Source: Deltaproteobacteria bacterium
Lineage (GTDB): Bacteria; SAR324; NAC60-12
Direction: 5' to 3'
Length of the DNA: 9,646 nucleotides
Assembly: GCA_003541985.1 (NCBI GenBank)
Contig: DPLM01000333.1
Span: 1-9,646, forward strand
The notes beneath the pieces were generated by a model, which was not told where the DNA came from, searched no databases, and saw only the letters and a list, made by a program, of their open reading frames with translations. A program made the position numbers and the translations under genes. Each line of letters opens with the position of its first letter. The stretch's first letter is position 1. Of this stretch, positions 1 to 6,090 are shown in pieces.

Positions 1-523
1 CCCAATATTTCCAAACATCAGTTCCACTACCCAGTGTCTCTCCACGCCAATTACCACGAAGCATTGCCCCTCCAGGGACATACACAAATGGCAAATTCAT
101 ACTGAGAGCACCCATTATTACACCGGGAGTGGTTTTGTCACACCCACCTAACAACACAGCCCCATCCACTGGATAGCCCCGTAAAACCTCTTCTACTTCC
201 ATCGCAAGCAGATTTCGATACATCATCGCAGTTGGTTTTAGCAATTGCTCACCCAATGAGAGCACTGGCAATTCAACAGCAAACCCCCCCGCTTGGTATA
301 TTCCCCTCTTAATGTCTTGGACTCTCTGCGGAAAGTGAGTGTGGCAGGTGTTCAACTCATTCCAGGGATTGATGATCGCAATCACTGGCTTGCCAAGAAA
401 CTCATCTCTGTGAAATCCCATTTGCTTTGTGCGTGAACGATGTCCAAAGCTGCGGAGATCATCAGGTGCGTACCAGCGCGCACTTCTCAATTCATCTGGG
501 CTTCGTCGATTTGAACTTACCAT
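1..523 (-). CDS. IlvD/Edd-family sugar-acid dehydratase, N-terminal part (cut by left edge)
   Basis: Partial gene of 174 codons, reading leftward from ATG 521-523 and running off the left edge; family members are about 570-600 residues, so roughly 30% is present. The family dehydrates aldonic acids (arabinonate, xylonate, gluconate-6-P) or dihydroxy acids to 2-keto-3-deoxy acids using an Fe-S cluster and Mg2+. Visible in the sequence: LRSARWY near residue 12, HRSRTKQMGF at 28-37, GKPVIAI at 44-50, the first expected cluster cysteine C60 in NELNTCHTHF, PTAMMYRNLLAMEVEE at about 97-112, and GGCDKTTP at 126-133 with C128 as second cluster cysteine and the DK pair (D129, K130; the Lys is carbamylated in studied relatives). 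The long N-terminus with HRSR and the CDKTTP variant resemble pentonate/aldonate dehydratases more than biosynthetic IlvD. The third cysteine lies beyond the edge. No clear ribosome-binding site precedes the start. It is divergent from iolC. Exact substrate unknown. Confidence 0.9.
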   Translation of the reverse strand, partial: MVSSNRRSPDELRSARWYAPDDLRSFGHRSRTKQMGFHRDEFLGKPVIAIINPWNELNTCHTHFPQRVQDIKRGIYQAGGFAVELPVLSLGEQLLKPTAMMYRNLLAMEVEEVLRGYPVDGAVLLGGCDKTTPGVIMGALSMNLPFVYVPGGAMLRGNWRGETLGSGTDVWKYW

Positions 524-556
524 TAGAAAAACGAATAGGAGTTTAGCGAGAATATT

Positions 557-570
557 TGAATTTTAATTCT
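557..570. promoter_or_regulatory. Candidate regulator half-site pair TGAA-N6-TTCT
   Basis: GAA-N6-TTC dyad 34-47 bases upstream of the dehydratase start. The 16-mer ATTTGAATTTTAATTC at 554-569 matches ATTTGAATTTTTGTTC at 8091-8106, upstream of iolD, at 14 of 16 positions. The spacing and half-sites resemble GGAA-N6-TTCC, which I recall being reported for rhizobial RpiR-type IolR. The AT-rich background makes chance matches possible. Confidence 0.35.
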
Positions 571-587
571 CTAAGAATTTAGTTCGC

Positions 588-599
588 CAAATATATTTG
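588..599. promoter_or_regulatory. Perfect 12-base palindrome CAAATATATTTG
   Basis: Perfect inverted repeat in the dehydratase/iolC control region. It overlaps the possible -35 element TTGACT at 597-602 of iolC. It could be an operator for a dimeric regulator, but it is short and AT-rich, so coincidence is not excluded. Confidence 0.25.
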
Positions 600-624
600 A
601 CTTGTTTTCCAATGGCAAATAAAT

Positions 625-642
625 TCAAAAAATTAATTTTGA
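625..642. promoter_or_regulatory. Imperfect palindrome with AAATTAATTTT core upstream of iolC
   Basis: TCAAAAAATTAATTTTGA is an 18-base dyad with two mismatched pairs. Its 11-base core AAATTAATTTT (630-640) is identical to the core at 5185-5195 in front of the aldolase gene. It lies just downstream of the possible promoter elements at 597-625, where a repressor would be expected to act. Confidence 0.35.
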
Positions 643-655
643 GAAAAAATTTTCC
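642..655. promoter_or_regulatory. Candidate IolR-like operator AGAA-N6-TTCC upstream of iolC
   Basis: AGAAAAAATTTTCC differs at one base from GGAA-N6-TTCC, the motif I recall for RpiR-type IolR of rhizobia. It sits about 120 bases upstream of the iolC start and directly abuts the dyad at 625-642. Assigning it to the RpiR regulator encoded at 7088-8023 is inference. Confidence 0.35.
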
Positions 656-773
656 AAAACATTAATCTCAATTAGTTTGAGGTAGTCATTCACAAGCTTT
701 CTTATCCTCCTGAGAAGTTGTGTTGCTGACCTACCTTAAGTTCACTTCTTCCTCTGAAAAAAATCACTAAAAC

Positions 774-2699
774 ATGTCCAATTTCAATCGACAAATGAAC
801 GCCAGCCGTCCATTTGATATTGTTTGTATGGGCCGTGTAGCCGTTGACCTCTATGCTGAACAAATACATAGCCCTCTTGAAGATGCCCAAAGCTTCCGAA
901 GGTACTTAGGCGGTTGTGCAGGGAACATCGCTGTTGGCACCTCACGTCTTGGATTGAAATCAGCGATATTTTCCTGCACTGGTACTGACGCCATGGGGAA
1001 ATTCCTTCGTCAGCAACTTCACCACGAAGGAGTAGACACTACCCTATTACGTGACACCTCTGAGCATTTGACAGCTCTCGTTCTTTTAGGAGTCAGCCCA
1101 CCTGATCGCTTCCCACTCATCTTCTACAGAGAAAACTGCGCAGACATGCAGATACTCCCTGATGATGCTGATCCTTGCTTCCTGAAAAAATGCAAGGCAC
1201 TACTTCTCACAGGTACCGGGCTTTCTAGTCCATCCATGAAGCAAGCTACCCTAGCCGCCATCAAGACTGCTAAGGAACAAGGCTGTGTTGTGGTTCTAGA
1301 CATTGACTATCGACCTGTTCTGTGGGGATTGACCGCAGCTGGTGACGGCGAATCACGTTTTGTTGCGTCTGAAACTGTCACAAGAGAATTGCAACCGTTG
1401 ATCAAGGATTTGGATCTGATCATCGGTACTGAAGAAGAGGTAATGATCGTCGGTGGCTCTGAGACCTTAGGAGATGCCCTGCGAGTAATCCGTGATTCTT
1501 CAGTAGCTACCGTGGTACTGAAGCGTGGAGAAAAGGGTTGTGAAGTGTTTGAATCTGGTAGTCAGCAAAGTCGAACTGCCAGACCATTTCCCATCAAAGT
1601 GCTGAATGTTCTTGGAGCCGGAGATGCCTTTGCCTCAGGATTTTTGCGTGGATGGTTACGGGGTGAATCACTGGAAACATGCGCACTTTGGGGCAACGCC
1701 AACGGTGCGCTGACTGTCACCCGGCATGGTTGTGCTCCCTCGATGGCTTCTTTTGAGGAATTACAATACCTCATTGAAAATTTTGATGCAGATCCAAACA
1801 TTCTAACAAACCCACAATTGTTGCGTCTTCATCAACGAACAATTCTTGGGAAACCAAGAAATTTTCCATTGCAAGTGCTTGCTTTTGATCATCGCACCCA
1901 ATTTGAAGATTCCTGTAAGCAGCACAATAAGCCAACCAGCAAAATTGCTGAATTCAAAAGATTGGTGTTTGAGGGGTTCAAAAAAGTGGCTGCAGAACAA
2001 ACATCACTCCCTCTTGCGCTACTGGTTGATCCAGAATATGGAGCTGATATTTTGCAGGATTCAGCCTACGCATCTTATTCGGTGGGAGCCCCAATTGAGC
2101 AAGCAGGCTCTTTTCCGGTTGAGTGGCTCTGTGGGGAAGAGTTGCATGAGCACCTCGTTGGGCGCCCATCCGAATGGTTTATTAAGGTCCTTTGGCACTT
2201 CCATCCTGCTCTTGATGCCAAAAAAAAACTGAGACAACTCGACCAATTAAAAAGACTGGAAACGATCTGTCAATTGCTTGATCGACGCTTGATGGTGGAG
2301 CTGATTCTCCCGTCAAACCTTTCGCAAGATGGAGAGGCGCAGGCAGCTGCAATTGAAGAAGTTTATAAAGCCCAAATTACACCTTTTTGGTGGAAGATGA
2401 TGGCCCTTGATGATCAAACCGAGTGGCAGAAAGTCACGAATGCCCTTGATCGTCACGATGCCGAAGCTGGGGTAATTGTTCTAGGGAAAAACGCTCCTCT
2501 AGAAACTTTCCCCAGCTGGTTCAAAATCATGAGATCCACTCCACATACTTGTGGATTTGCCGTTGGGCGCTCCATCTTCTGGGGACCCTGGGAAAACTAC
2601 ATCAATGGCTCCTTGACCTCTGCGCAGATCCCCTCCATTATCGAAAAGAATTACAAAACTATTCTCAGGATGTGGGAAGAAGCCTCGCCTGGTTCTTAA
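774..2699 (+). CDS. iolC: Bifunctional 5-dehydro-2-deoxygluconokinase / DUF2090 aldolase fusion
   Basis: A 641-residue fusion. Residues about 13-340 are a PfkB/ribokinase-type kinase: GGCAGN at 46-51 (first PfkB signature), the IolC-typical YRENCADMQ and DIDYRPVLWG, and GAGD at 281-284 with D284 as catalytic base. It phosphorylates 2-deoxy-5-keto-D-gluconate with ATP. After a linker, residues about 365-635 form a DUF2090 domain: FDHR 371-374, DPEYG 419-423, IKVLWHFHP 470-478, VELILP 508-513, WWK 539-541 and GFAVGRSIFWGPW near the end. By family knowledge this domain is the 2-deoxy-5-keto-gluconate-6-P aldolase, yielding dihydroxyacetone phosphate and malonate semialdehyde. K471 and K541 are the retained lysines I would consider for a Schiff base. 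Stand-alone IolC is about 325-340 residues. No clear ribosome-binding site precedes ATG 774; M8 at 795 is an alternative start. First gene of an operon with iolB and iolA. Cytosolic. Confidence 0.95.
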   Translation: MSNFNRQMNASRPFDIVCMGRVAVDLYAEQIHSPLEDAQSFRRYLGGCAGNIAVGTSRLGLKSAIFSCTGTDAMGKFLRQQLHHEGVDTTLLRDTSEHLTALVLLGVSPPDRFPLIFYRENCADMQILPDDADPCFLKKCKALLLTGTGLSSPSMKQATLAAIKTAKEQGCVVVLDIDYRPVLWGLTAAGDGESRFVASETVTRELQPLIKDLDLIIGTEEEVMIVGGSETLGDALRVIRDSSVATVVLKRGEKGCEVFESGSQQSRTARPFPIKVLNVLGAGDAFASGFLRGWLRGESLETCALWGNANGALTVTRHGCAPSMASFEELQYLIENFDADPNILTNPQLLRLHQRTILGKPRNFPLQVLAFDHRTQFEDSCKQHNKPTSKIAEFKRLVFEGFKKVAAEQTSLPLALLVDPEYGADILQDSAYASYSVGAPIEQAGSFPVEWLCGEELHEHLVGRPSEWFIKVLWHFHPALDAKKKLRQLDQLKRLETICQLLDRRLMVELILPSNLSQDGEAQAAAIEEVYKAQITPFWWKMMALDDQTEWQKVTNALDRHDAEAGVIVLGKNAPLETFPSWFKIMRSTPHTCGFAVGRSIFWGPWENYINGSLTSAQIPSIIEKNYKTILRMWEEASPGS

Positions 2700-2756
2700 T
2701 CAGAATTTAAGGAAATAAATTGACACGTCCAAGCCACCTCAATGAATTAGAGGAAT

Positions 2757-3560
2757 ATGTCGACTTTACTCAGCCGCCATCAGGAACCTGACAACACCGG
2801 ATTGGTTCAAAGCATCACTCCAGAACGCGCCCAGTGGAAACACGTGGGCTTTGATGTCTACCACCTACATCAGGGGCAATACTTACAGCAAGTAACAGGA
2901 GATCAGGAGGTCTGTCTCGTACTGGTTACAGGACGAGCTGACATCAACACTAAAAAGGAGGATTGGAAAGACCTTGGAGACAGAATGAGCGTCTTTGAGG
3001 AAAAGGCCCCTCACGCAGTGTATGTACCACACTCTAATGAGTTCACTGTAACAGCAACCACAAATCTCGAAATCGCAGTGTGTCGCGCTCCGGGATTTGG
3101 TGACCATGCTGCACGCTTAATTCCACCAGAATCCATGGGTCGTGAGACACGTGGCCAAGGTACTAACACAAGGCACGTCTGCAACATCCTACCTCAGACG
3201 GAACCAGCTGATAGCCTATTGGTTGTTGAAGTAATCACACCTAATGGCTCCTGGTCAAGTTACCCACCACACAAACACGACACTGACAACATGCCCAGTG
3301 AATCACAACTGGAAGAAATTTATTATCATCGACTGCAGCCATCTCAGGGCTTCGCTTTCCAGAGGGTCTACACAGATGATCGATCACTGGATGAGACAAT
3401 GGTTGTTCATGATGGGGATGTGGTGATGGTTCCTCGTGGTTACCATCCAGCAGGAGCCCCTCACGGTTACGATCTTTATTACCTGAACGTCATGGCAGGT
3501 CCGAGCCGTGTCTGGAAATTCAAGAATGACCCTGCCCACGAATGGATTGTTCAACTATGA
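2757..3560 (+). CDS. iolB: 5-deoxy-glucuronate isomerase
   Basis: A 267-residue protein of normal length for IolB, a bicupin that isomerises 5-deoxy-D-glucuronate to 2-deoxy-5-keto-D-gluconate, the substrate of the IolC kinase just upstream. The N-terminal cupin half covers about residues 25-115. The C-terminal half carries the metal site: H172 and H174 in PPHKHD, E187 in LEEIYYH, and H230 in PRGYHP, together with the family-typical SWSSYPP and QRVYTDD stretches. The start fits the family N-terminus (MSTLLSRHQ, then WKHVGFDVYHL). AGAGGA at 2749-2754 is a good ribosome-binding sequence but sits only 2 bases from the ATG, so initiation may rely partly on coupling to iolC, which ends 57 bases upstream. 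The iolA gene follows after 36 bases, so one transcript is likely. Confidence 0.96.
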   Translation: MSTLLSRHQEPDNTGLVQSITPERAQWKHVGFDVYHLHQGQYLQQVTGDQEVCLVLVTGRADINTKKEDWKDLGDRMSVFEEKAPHAVYVPHSNEFTVTATTNLEIAVCRAPGFGDHAARLIPPESMGRETRGQGTNTRHVCNILPQTEPADSLLVVEVITPNGSWSSYPPHKHDTDNMPSESQLEEIYYHRLQPSQGFAFQRVYTDDRSLDETMVVHDGDVVMVPRGYHPAGAPHGYDLYYLNVMAGPSRVWKFKNDPAHEWIVQL

Positions 3561-3596
3561 GTATCATCCACCAATTGAATTGAGAGAAGATAGAAA

Positions 3597-5096
3597 ATGT
3601 CCGTAAAACTGATCCAAAACTTCATTGCTGGAAAACTTTGTCATCCAGCAAACGCTGACAAGCTATCTGTGACCAATCCTGCTACTGGGGAAATTACAGG
3701 AGAGGTCGCACTTTCCAGTGCTGCTGAAGTTGACCAGGCGGTGCAAGCTGCAAAAACAGCTATTGTTAAATGGGCGACGACTCCTCCACTACGACGCGCA
3801 CGAGTGATGTTCCGCTTTTTGGAGTTGCTTCAGCAAAATCATAACAGACTGGCTGAAGCGATTACTAAAGAGCATGGAAAAACCTTTGAAGATGCAAAAG
3901 GAGAAGTTCAGAGGGGAATTGAGGTAGTGGAATTTGCCTGTGGTGTACCTCATCTACTAAAGGGGACATTCAGTGAGCAGGTAGCCAATGCGGTCGATGC
4001 TTACTCATTTAGGCAACCGTTGGGAGTCGTTGCCGGTATTACGCCCTTCAACTTCCCGGTCATGGTGCCAATGTGGATGTATCCTATGGCAATTGCCTGC
4101 GGAAATTCCTTCGTCTTAAAACCCTCCGAAAAAGACCCAAGTGCCTCCTTATTAATGGCAGAATTACTACAGCAAGCAGAGTTGCCGGATGGGGTCTTCA
4201 ATGTCGTGCAAGGTGGCCGTGAGGCAGTAGAGGCATTGTTGGATCATCCAGATATCGCTGCGATCAGCTTTGTCGGTTCAACGCCAATTGCCAGAATAAT
4301 TTATCAGCGTGGTACGGCTCATGACAAAAGAGTTCAGGCTCTTGGGGGTGCCAAGAATCATATGATCATCATGCCAGATGCAGATCTGGATCAAGCGGCC
4401 AGTGCTTTGATGGGTGCCGGTTATGGGAGTGCGGGTGAGCGCTGTATGGCGATCTCCGTGGCTGTGCCAGTTGGGGAAGAAACGGCAAACGCACTGTTAG
4501 ATCGACTAATTCCCCAAGTCAAAACTCTCAAAATTGGTAACGGCATGGAACCAGGCTTGGATATGGGTCCTTTAGTTACCCGTACACATCTAGATAAGGT
4601 TTCTGCATACGTGGACAGTGGAGTGGAGCAAGGTGCACGACTTCTAGTGGACGGTCGAGGCTACGTGGTGCCAGGCCACGAAAATGGATTTTTCATCGGA
4701 GGCTGCCTTTTTGATAAAGTCACCCCCGAGATGGAGATTTACAAGAACGAAATTTTTGGCCCTGTTCTGTCGACAGTGCGAGTCCCAACCTATGCGGCTG
4801 CAATGAAATTAGTTCACAACAATCCTTACGGAAATGGAATCGCAATCTTCACACGCGATGGTGATACAGCTCGCGATTTTGTAAGCAAGATTGAGGTAGG
4901 CATGGTAGGTGTGAACGTCCCAATCCCGGTACCAGTCGCCTTCCACAGCTTTGGTGGATGGAAAAAATCTTTGTTCGGTGATCATGATATTTATGGTCCT
5001 GAATCCATCAACTTCTACACCCGACTCAAAGCTGTCACTTCCAGATGGCCAACAGGAATCAAGGAAGGTGCGAAATTCAACTTTCCTACGCTCTAA
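3597..5096 (+). CDS. iolA: CoA-acylating (methyl)malonate-semialdehyde dehydrogenase
   Basis: A 499-residue member of the aldehyde dehydrogenase superfamily, MMSDH branch. In inositol breakdown it oxidises malonate semialdehyde with NAD+ and CoA to acetyl-CoA and CO2; members also act on methylmalonate semialdehyde from valine (mmsA). Visible: the start region NFIAGK, GITPFNFPVMVPMWMYP from 147 with N152 as oxyanion-hole Asn, LGGAKNH at 249-255 in place of the usual ELGGK, catalytic C283 in GSAGERCMA, and E385 in NEIFGP. Having Ala248 where hydrolytic ALDHs have the general-base Glu is normal for this CoA-dependent branch. The C-terminus SRWPTG is also typical. A weak purine-rich AGAGAAG lies upstream of ATG 3597. 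Third gene of the iolC-iolB-iolA unit, fitting the malonate semialdehyde released by the DUF2090 half of IolC. A perfect palindrome overlaps its stop codon. Confidence 0.95.
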   Translation: MSVKLIQNFIAGKLCHPANADKLSVTNPATGEITGEVALSSAAEVDQAVQAAKTAIVKWATTPPLRRARVMFRFLELLQQNHNRLAEAITKEHGKTFEDAKGEVQRGIEVVEFACGVPHLLKGTFSEQVANAVDAYSFRQPLGVVAGITPFNFPVMVPMWMYPMAIACGNSFVLKPSEKDPSASLLMAELLQQAELPDGVFNVVQGGREAVEALLDHPDIAAISFVGSTPIARIIYQRGTAHDKRVQALGGAKNHMIIMPDADLDQAASALMGAGYGSAGERCMAISVAVPVGEETANALLDRLIPQVKTLKIGNGMEPGLDMGPLVTRTHLDKVSAYVDSGVEQGARLLVDGRGYVVPGHENGFFIGGCLFDKVTPEMEIYKNEIFGPVLSTVRVPTYAAAMKLVHNNPYGNGIAIFTRDGDTARDFVSKIEVGMVGVNVPIPVPVAFHSFGGWKKSLFGDHDIYGPESINFYTRLKAVTSRWPTGIKEGAKFNFPTL

Positions 5097-5105
5097 ATTT
5101 AGAGC
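5090..5105. repeat. Perfect 16-base palindrome over the iolA stop codon
   Basis: GCTCTAAATTTAGAGC is a perfect palindrome containing the TAA stop at 5094-5096. As RNA it could form a 6-bp stem with an AATT loop. No run of T follows, so it is not a standard intrinsic terminator. It may pause or protect the 3' end of the iolCBA message, or bind a protein. Confidence 0.4.
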
Positions 5106-5180
5106 TGGTTAAGCCAAAGAGTCGTTCAGAAAAGAACTATTAACTCAAAAAGTCTGAAAATTAGTTCTGAAATTTTGAAA

Positions 5181-5198
5181 TTGGAAATTAATTTTCAA
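5181..5198. promoter_or_regulatory. Candidate operator, 18-base near-perfect palindrome before the aldolase
   Basis: TTGGAAATTAATTTTCAA is palindromic apart from one base pair. It contains GGAA-N6-TTTC, one base away from GGAA-N6-TTCC, and the AAATTAATTTT core (5185-5195) also present upstream of iolC at 630-640. It lies 6 bases upstream of the putative -35 element, a usual place for a regulator site. Confidence 0.42.
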
Positions 5199-5203
5199 AA
5201 ACC

Positions 5204-5230
5204 TTGTTCTCTATCAATTTGGCCTATAAT
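5204..5230 (+). promoter_or_regulatory. Putative sigma70-type promoter for the aldolase/dehydrogenase pair
   Basis: A perfect TATAAT at 5225-5230, about 67 bases upstream of the aldolase start. The best -35 is TTGTTC at 5204-5209, with a short 15-base spacer, so the promoter may be weak or activator-dependent. The -10 match is the stronger part of the evidence. Confidence 0.45.
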
Positions 5231-5296
5231 TTAGTGTCGAACAGTCTTTCATCTGATCAGCCTAGCTCTCTATAATAATCTTGAAATTGAGGCCCA

Positions 5297-6088
5297 ATGC
5301 GTCCAAATCCACTGATTAAACTGCTTAATGAAGACCGCGCCATCGTTAATGGATGGCTGGCGATTCCTAATTCTTTCTCCGCAGAGGTGATGGCGCACCA
5401 AGGATGGGATTCGCTGACAGTGGACATGCAACATGGTGTGTCCGACTATCAGAATGCAGTGACAATGTTCCAAGCAATCTGCACTACAAGCACTGCTCCG
5501 TTAACCCGCGTACCCTGGTTAGAAGAGGGGATCGTCATGCGCATGCTAGACGCCGGGGCCTACGGAGTGATTTGTCCAATGATAAACAAAGCGTCTGATG
5601 CAGAGCGCTTTGTTCAAGCTTGTTATTATCCTCCCTTTGGACAACGCAGCTTTGGACCAATCAGAGCCCTCTTCAGTTTGGGAGCAGACTATCCATCTCA
5701 CGCCAATGATGAAATTCTCCCAATCGCTATGATTGAAACGAAGGAGGCACTGGATAACCTAGATGACATTCTAAAGGTAGAAGGCATCCGCATGGTTTAC
5801 ATTGGTCCTTCAGACCTAGGGAACTCTCTCGGAAGGGTCCCAACTTTCGACCAAGAAGATCCTATCGTTCTAGAAGCGATAGATATGATTCTTCGAAAAG
5901 CCACAGAGCACGGTGTTGCAGCTGGAATTCACAACGGGACACCGGAGTATGCTCTACGAATGATTGAAAAAGGATTCCGATTCGTGACGATCGCATCAGA
6001 TTCCCGTTTGATGGCTAGTGCTGCGCAAGGTGTTTTGACCAAGATGCGCTCAGACATGTCTGAATCACCTAGCTCCAGTTCCTACTAA
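5297..6088 (+). CDS. HpcH/HpaI-family class II pyruvate aldolase
   Basis: A 263-residue protein of normal length for the HpcH/HpaI family: metal-dependent TIM-barrel aldolases that cleave 4-hydroxy-2-oxo acids (2-keto-3-deoxy sugar acids, 2-keto-3-deoxy-L-rhamnonate, 2,4-dihydroxyhept-2-enedioate) to pyruvate and an aldehyde. Visible: DMQHG with catalytic H46, LTRVPW with R71 (pyruvate carboxylate), AGAYGVICPMI, the YPPFGQRSFGP loop, IETKEAL with metal ligand E147, YIGPSDL with metal ligand D173, and the C-terminal ASDSRLM. All key residues are intact. GAGG at 5289-5292 sits 4 bases before ATG 5297. It is not a standard inositol gene; the inositol aldolase here should be the DUF2090 half of IolC. 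Its stop is 2 bases before the next start, so it is coupled to the dehydrogenase. The natural substrate cannot be read from sequence; products of the neighbouring dehydratase are a reasonable guess. Confidence 0.92.
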   Translation: MRPNPLIKLLNEDRAIVNGWLAIPNSFSAEVMAHQGWDSLTVDMQHGVSDYQNAVTMFQAICTTSTAPLTRVPWLEEGIVMRMLDAGAYGVICPMINKASDAERFVQACYYPPFGQRSFGPIRALFSLGADYPSHANDEILPIAMIETKEALDNLDDILKVEGIRMVYIGPSDLGNSLGRVPTFDQEDPIVLEAIDMILRKATEHGVAAGIHNGTPEYALRMIEKGFRFVTIASDSRLMASAAQGVLTKMRSDMSESPSSSSY

Positions 6089-6090
6089 TC

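Larger units (their letters stand above)
524..773. promoter_or_regulatory. AT-rich divergent control region between the dehydratase and iolC
   Basis: This 250-base stretch has no credible gene. It must carry the promoters for the leftward dehydratase and the rightward iolC operon. It is strikingly AT-rich between about 550 and 680 and contains several dyads annotated separately (557-570, 588-599, 625-642, 642-655). TTGTTTTCCAAT at 602-613 recurs with one mismatch at 8051-8062 in the regulator/iolD control region. Two weak sigma70-like promoters for iolC are possible: TTGACT (597-602) with TAAATT (620-625), and TTGAGG (677-682) with TCTTAT (700-705), each with a 17-base spacer. The second would give a shorter leader. 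No convincing choice can be made by eye. Confidence 0.6.
5097..5296. promoter_or_regulatory. Control region upstream of the aldolase gene
   Basis: A 200-base AT-rich stretch with no credible gene, separating the iolCBA unit from the aldolase/dehydrogenase pair. It carries the stop-codon palindrome, a 7-bp inverted repeat AGAACTA (5133-5139) / TAGTTCT (5162-5168), a TTTTGAAA (5173-5180) / TTTCAAAA (5193-5200) inverted repeat, the dyad at 5181-5198 and a perfect -10 box at 5225-5230. TTGAAATTG occurs at 5175-5183 and again at 5281-5289 beside the ribosome-binding site. This content points to independent regulated transcription of the pair. Confidence 0.55.

Noticed and set aside
702..890. A 62-codon minus-strand open frame overlapping the iolC start
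   Set aside because: It overlaps conserved iolC codons, resembles no known protein, and its end lies in the control region.
1846..2232. A 128-codon open frame inside iolC in another frame
   Set aside because: It lies wholly within the conserved DUF2090 coding sequence, shows no recognisable family and has no supporting start signals.
2720..2756. An upstream TTG start extending iolB to the left
   Set aside because: The TTG at 2720 is out of frame with iolB and reaches a stop shortly after; the ATG at 2757 fits the family N-terminus.
3597..5096. Loss of the ALDH general-base glutamate (Ala248 in ALGGAKNH) as a defect
   Set aside because: This is the normal state of the CoA-acylating MMSDH branch; C283, N152 and E385 are present.
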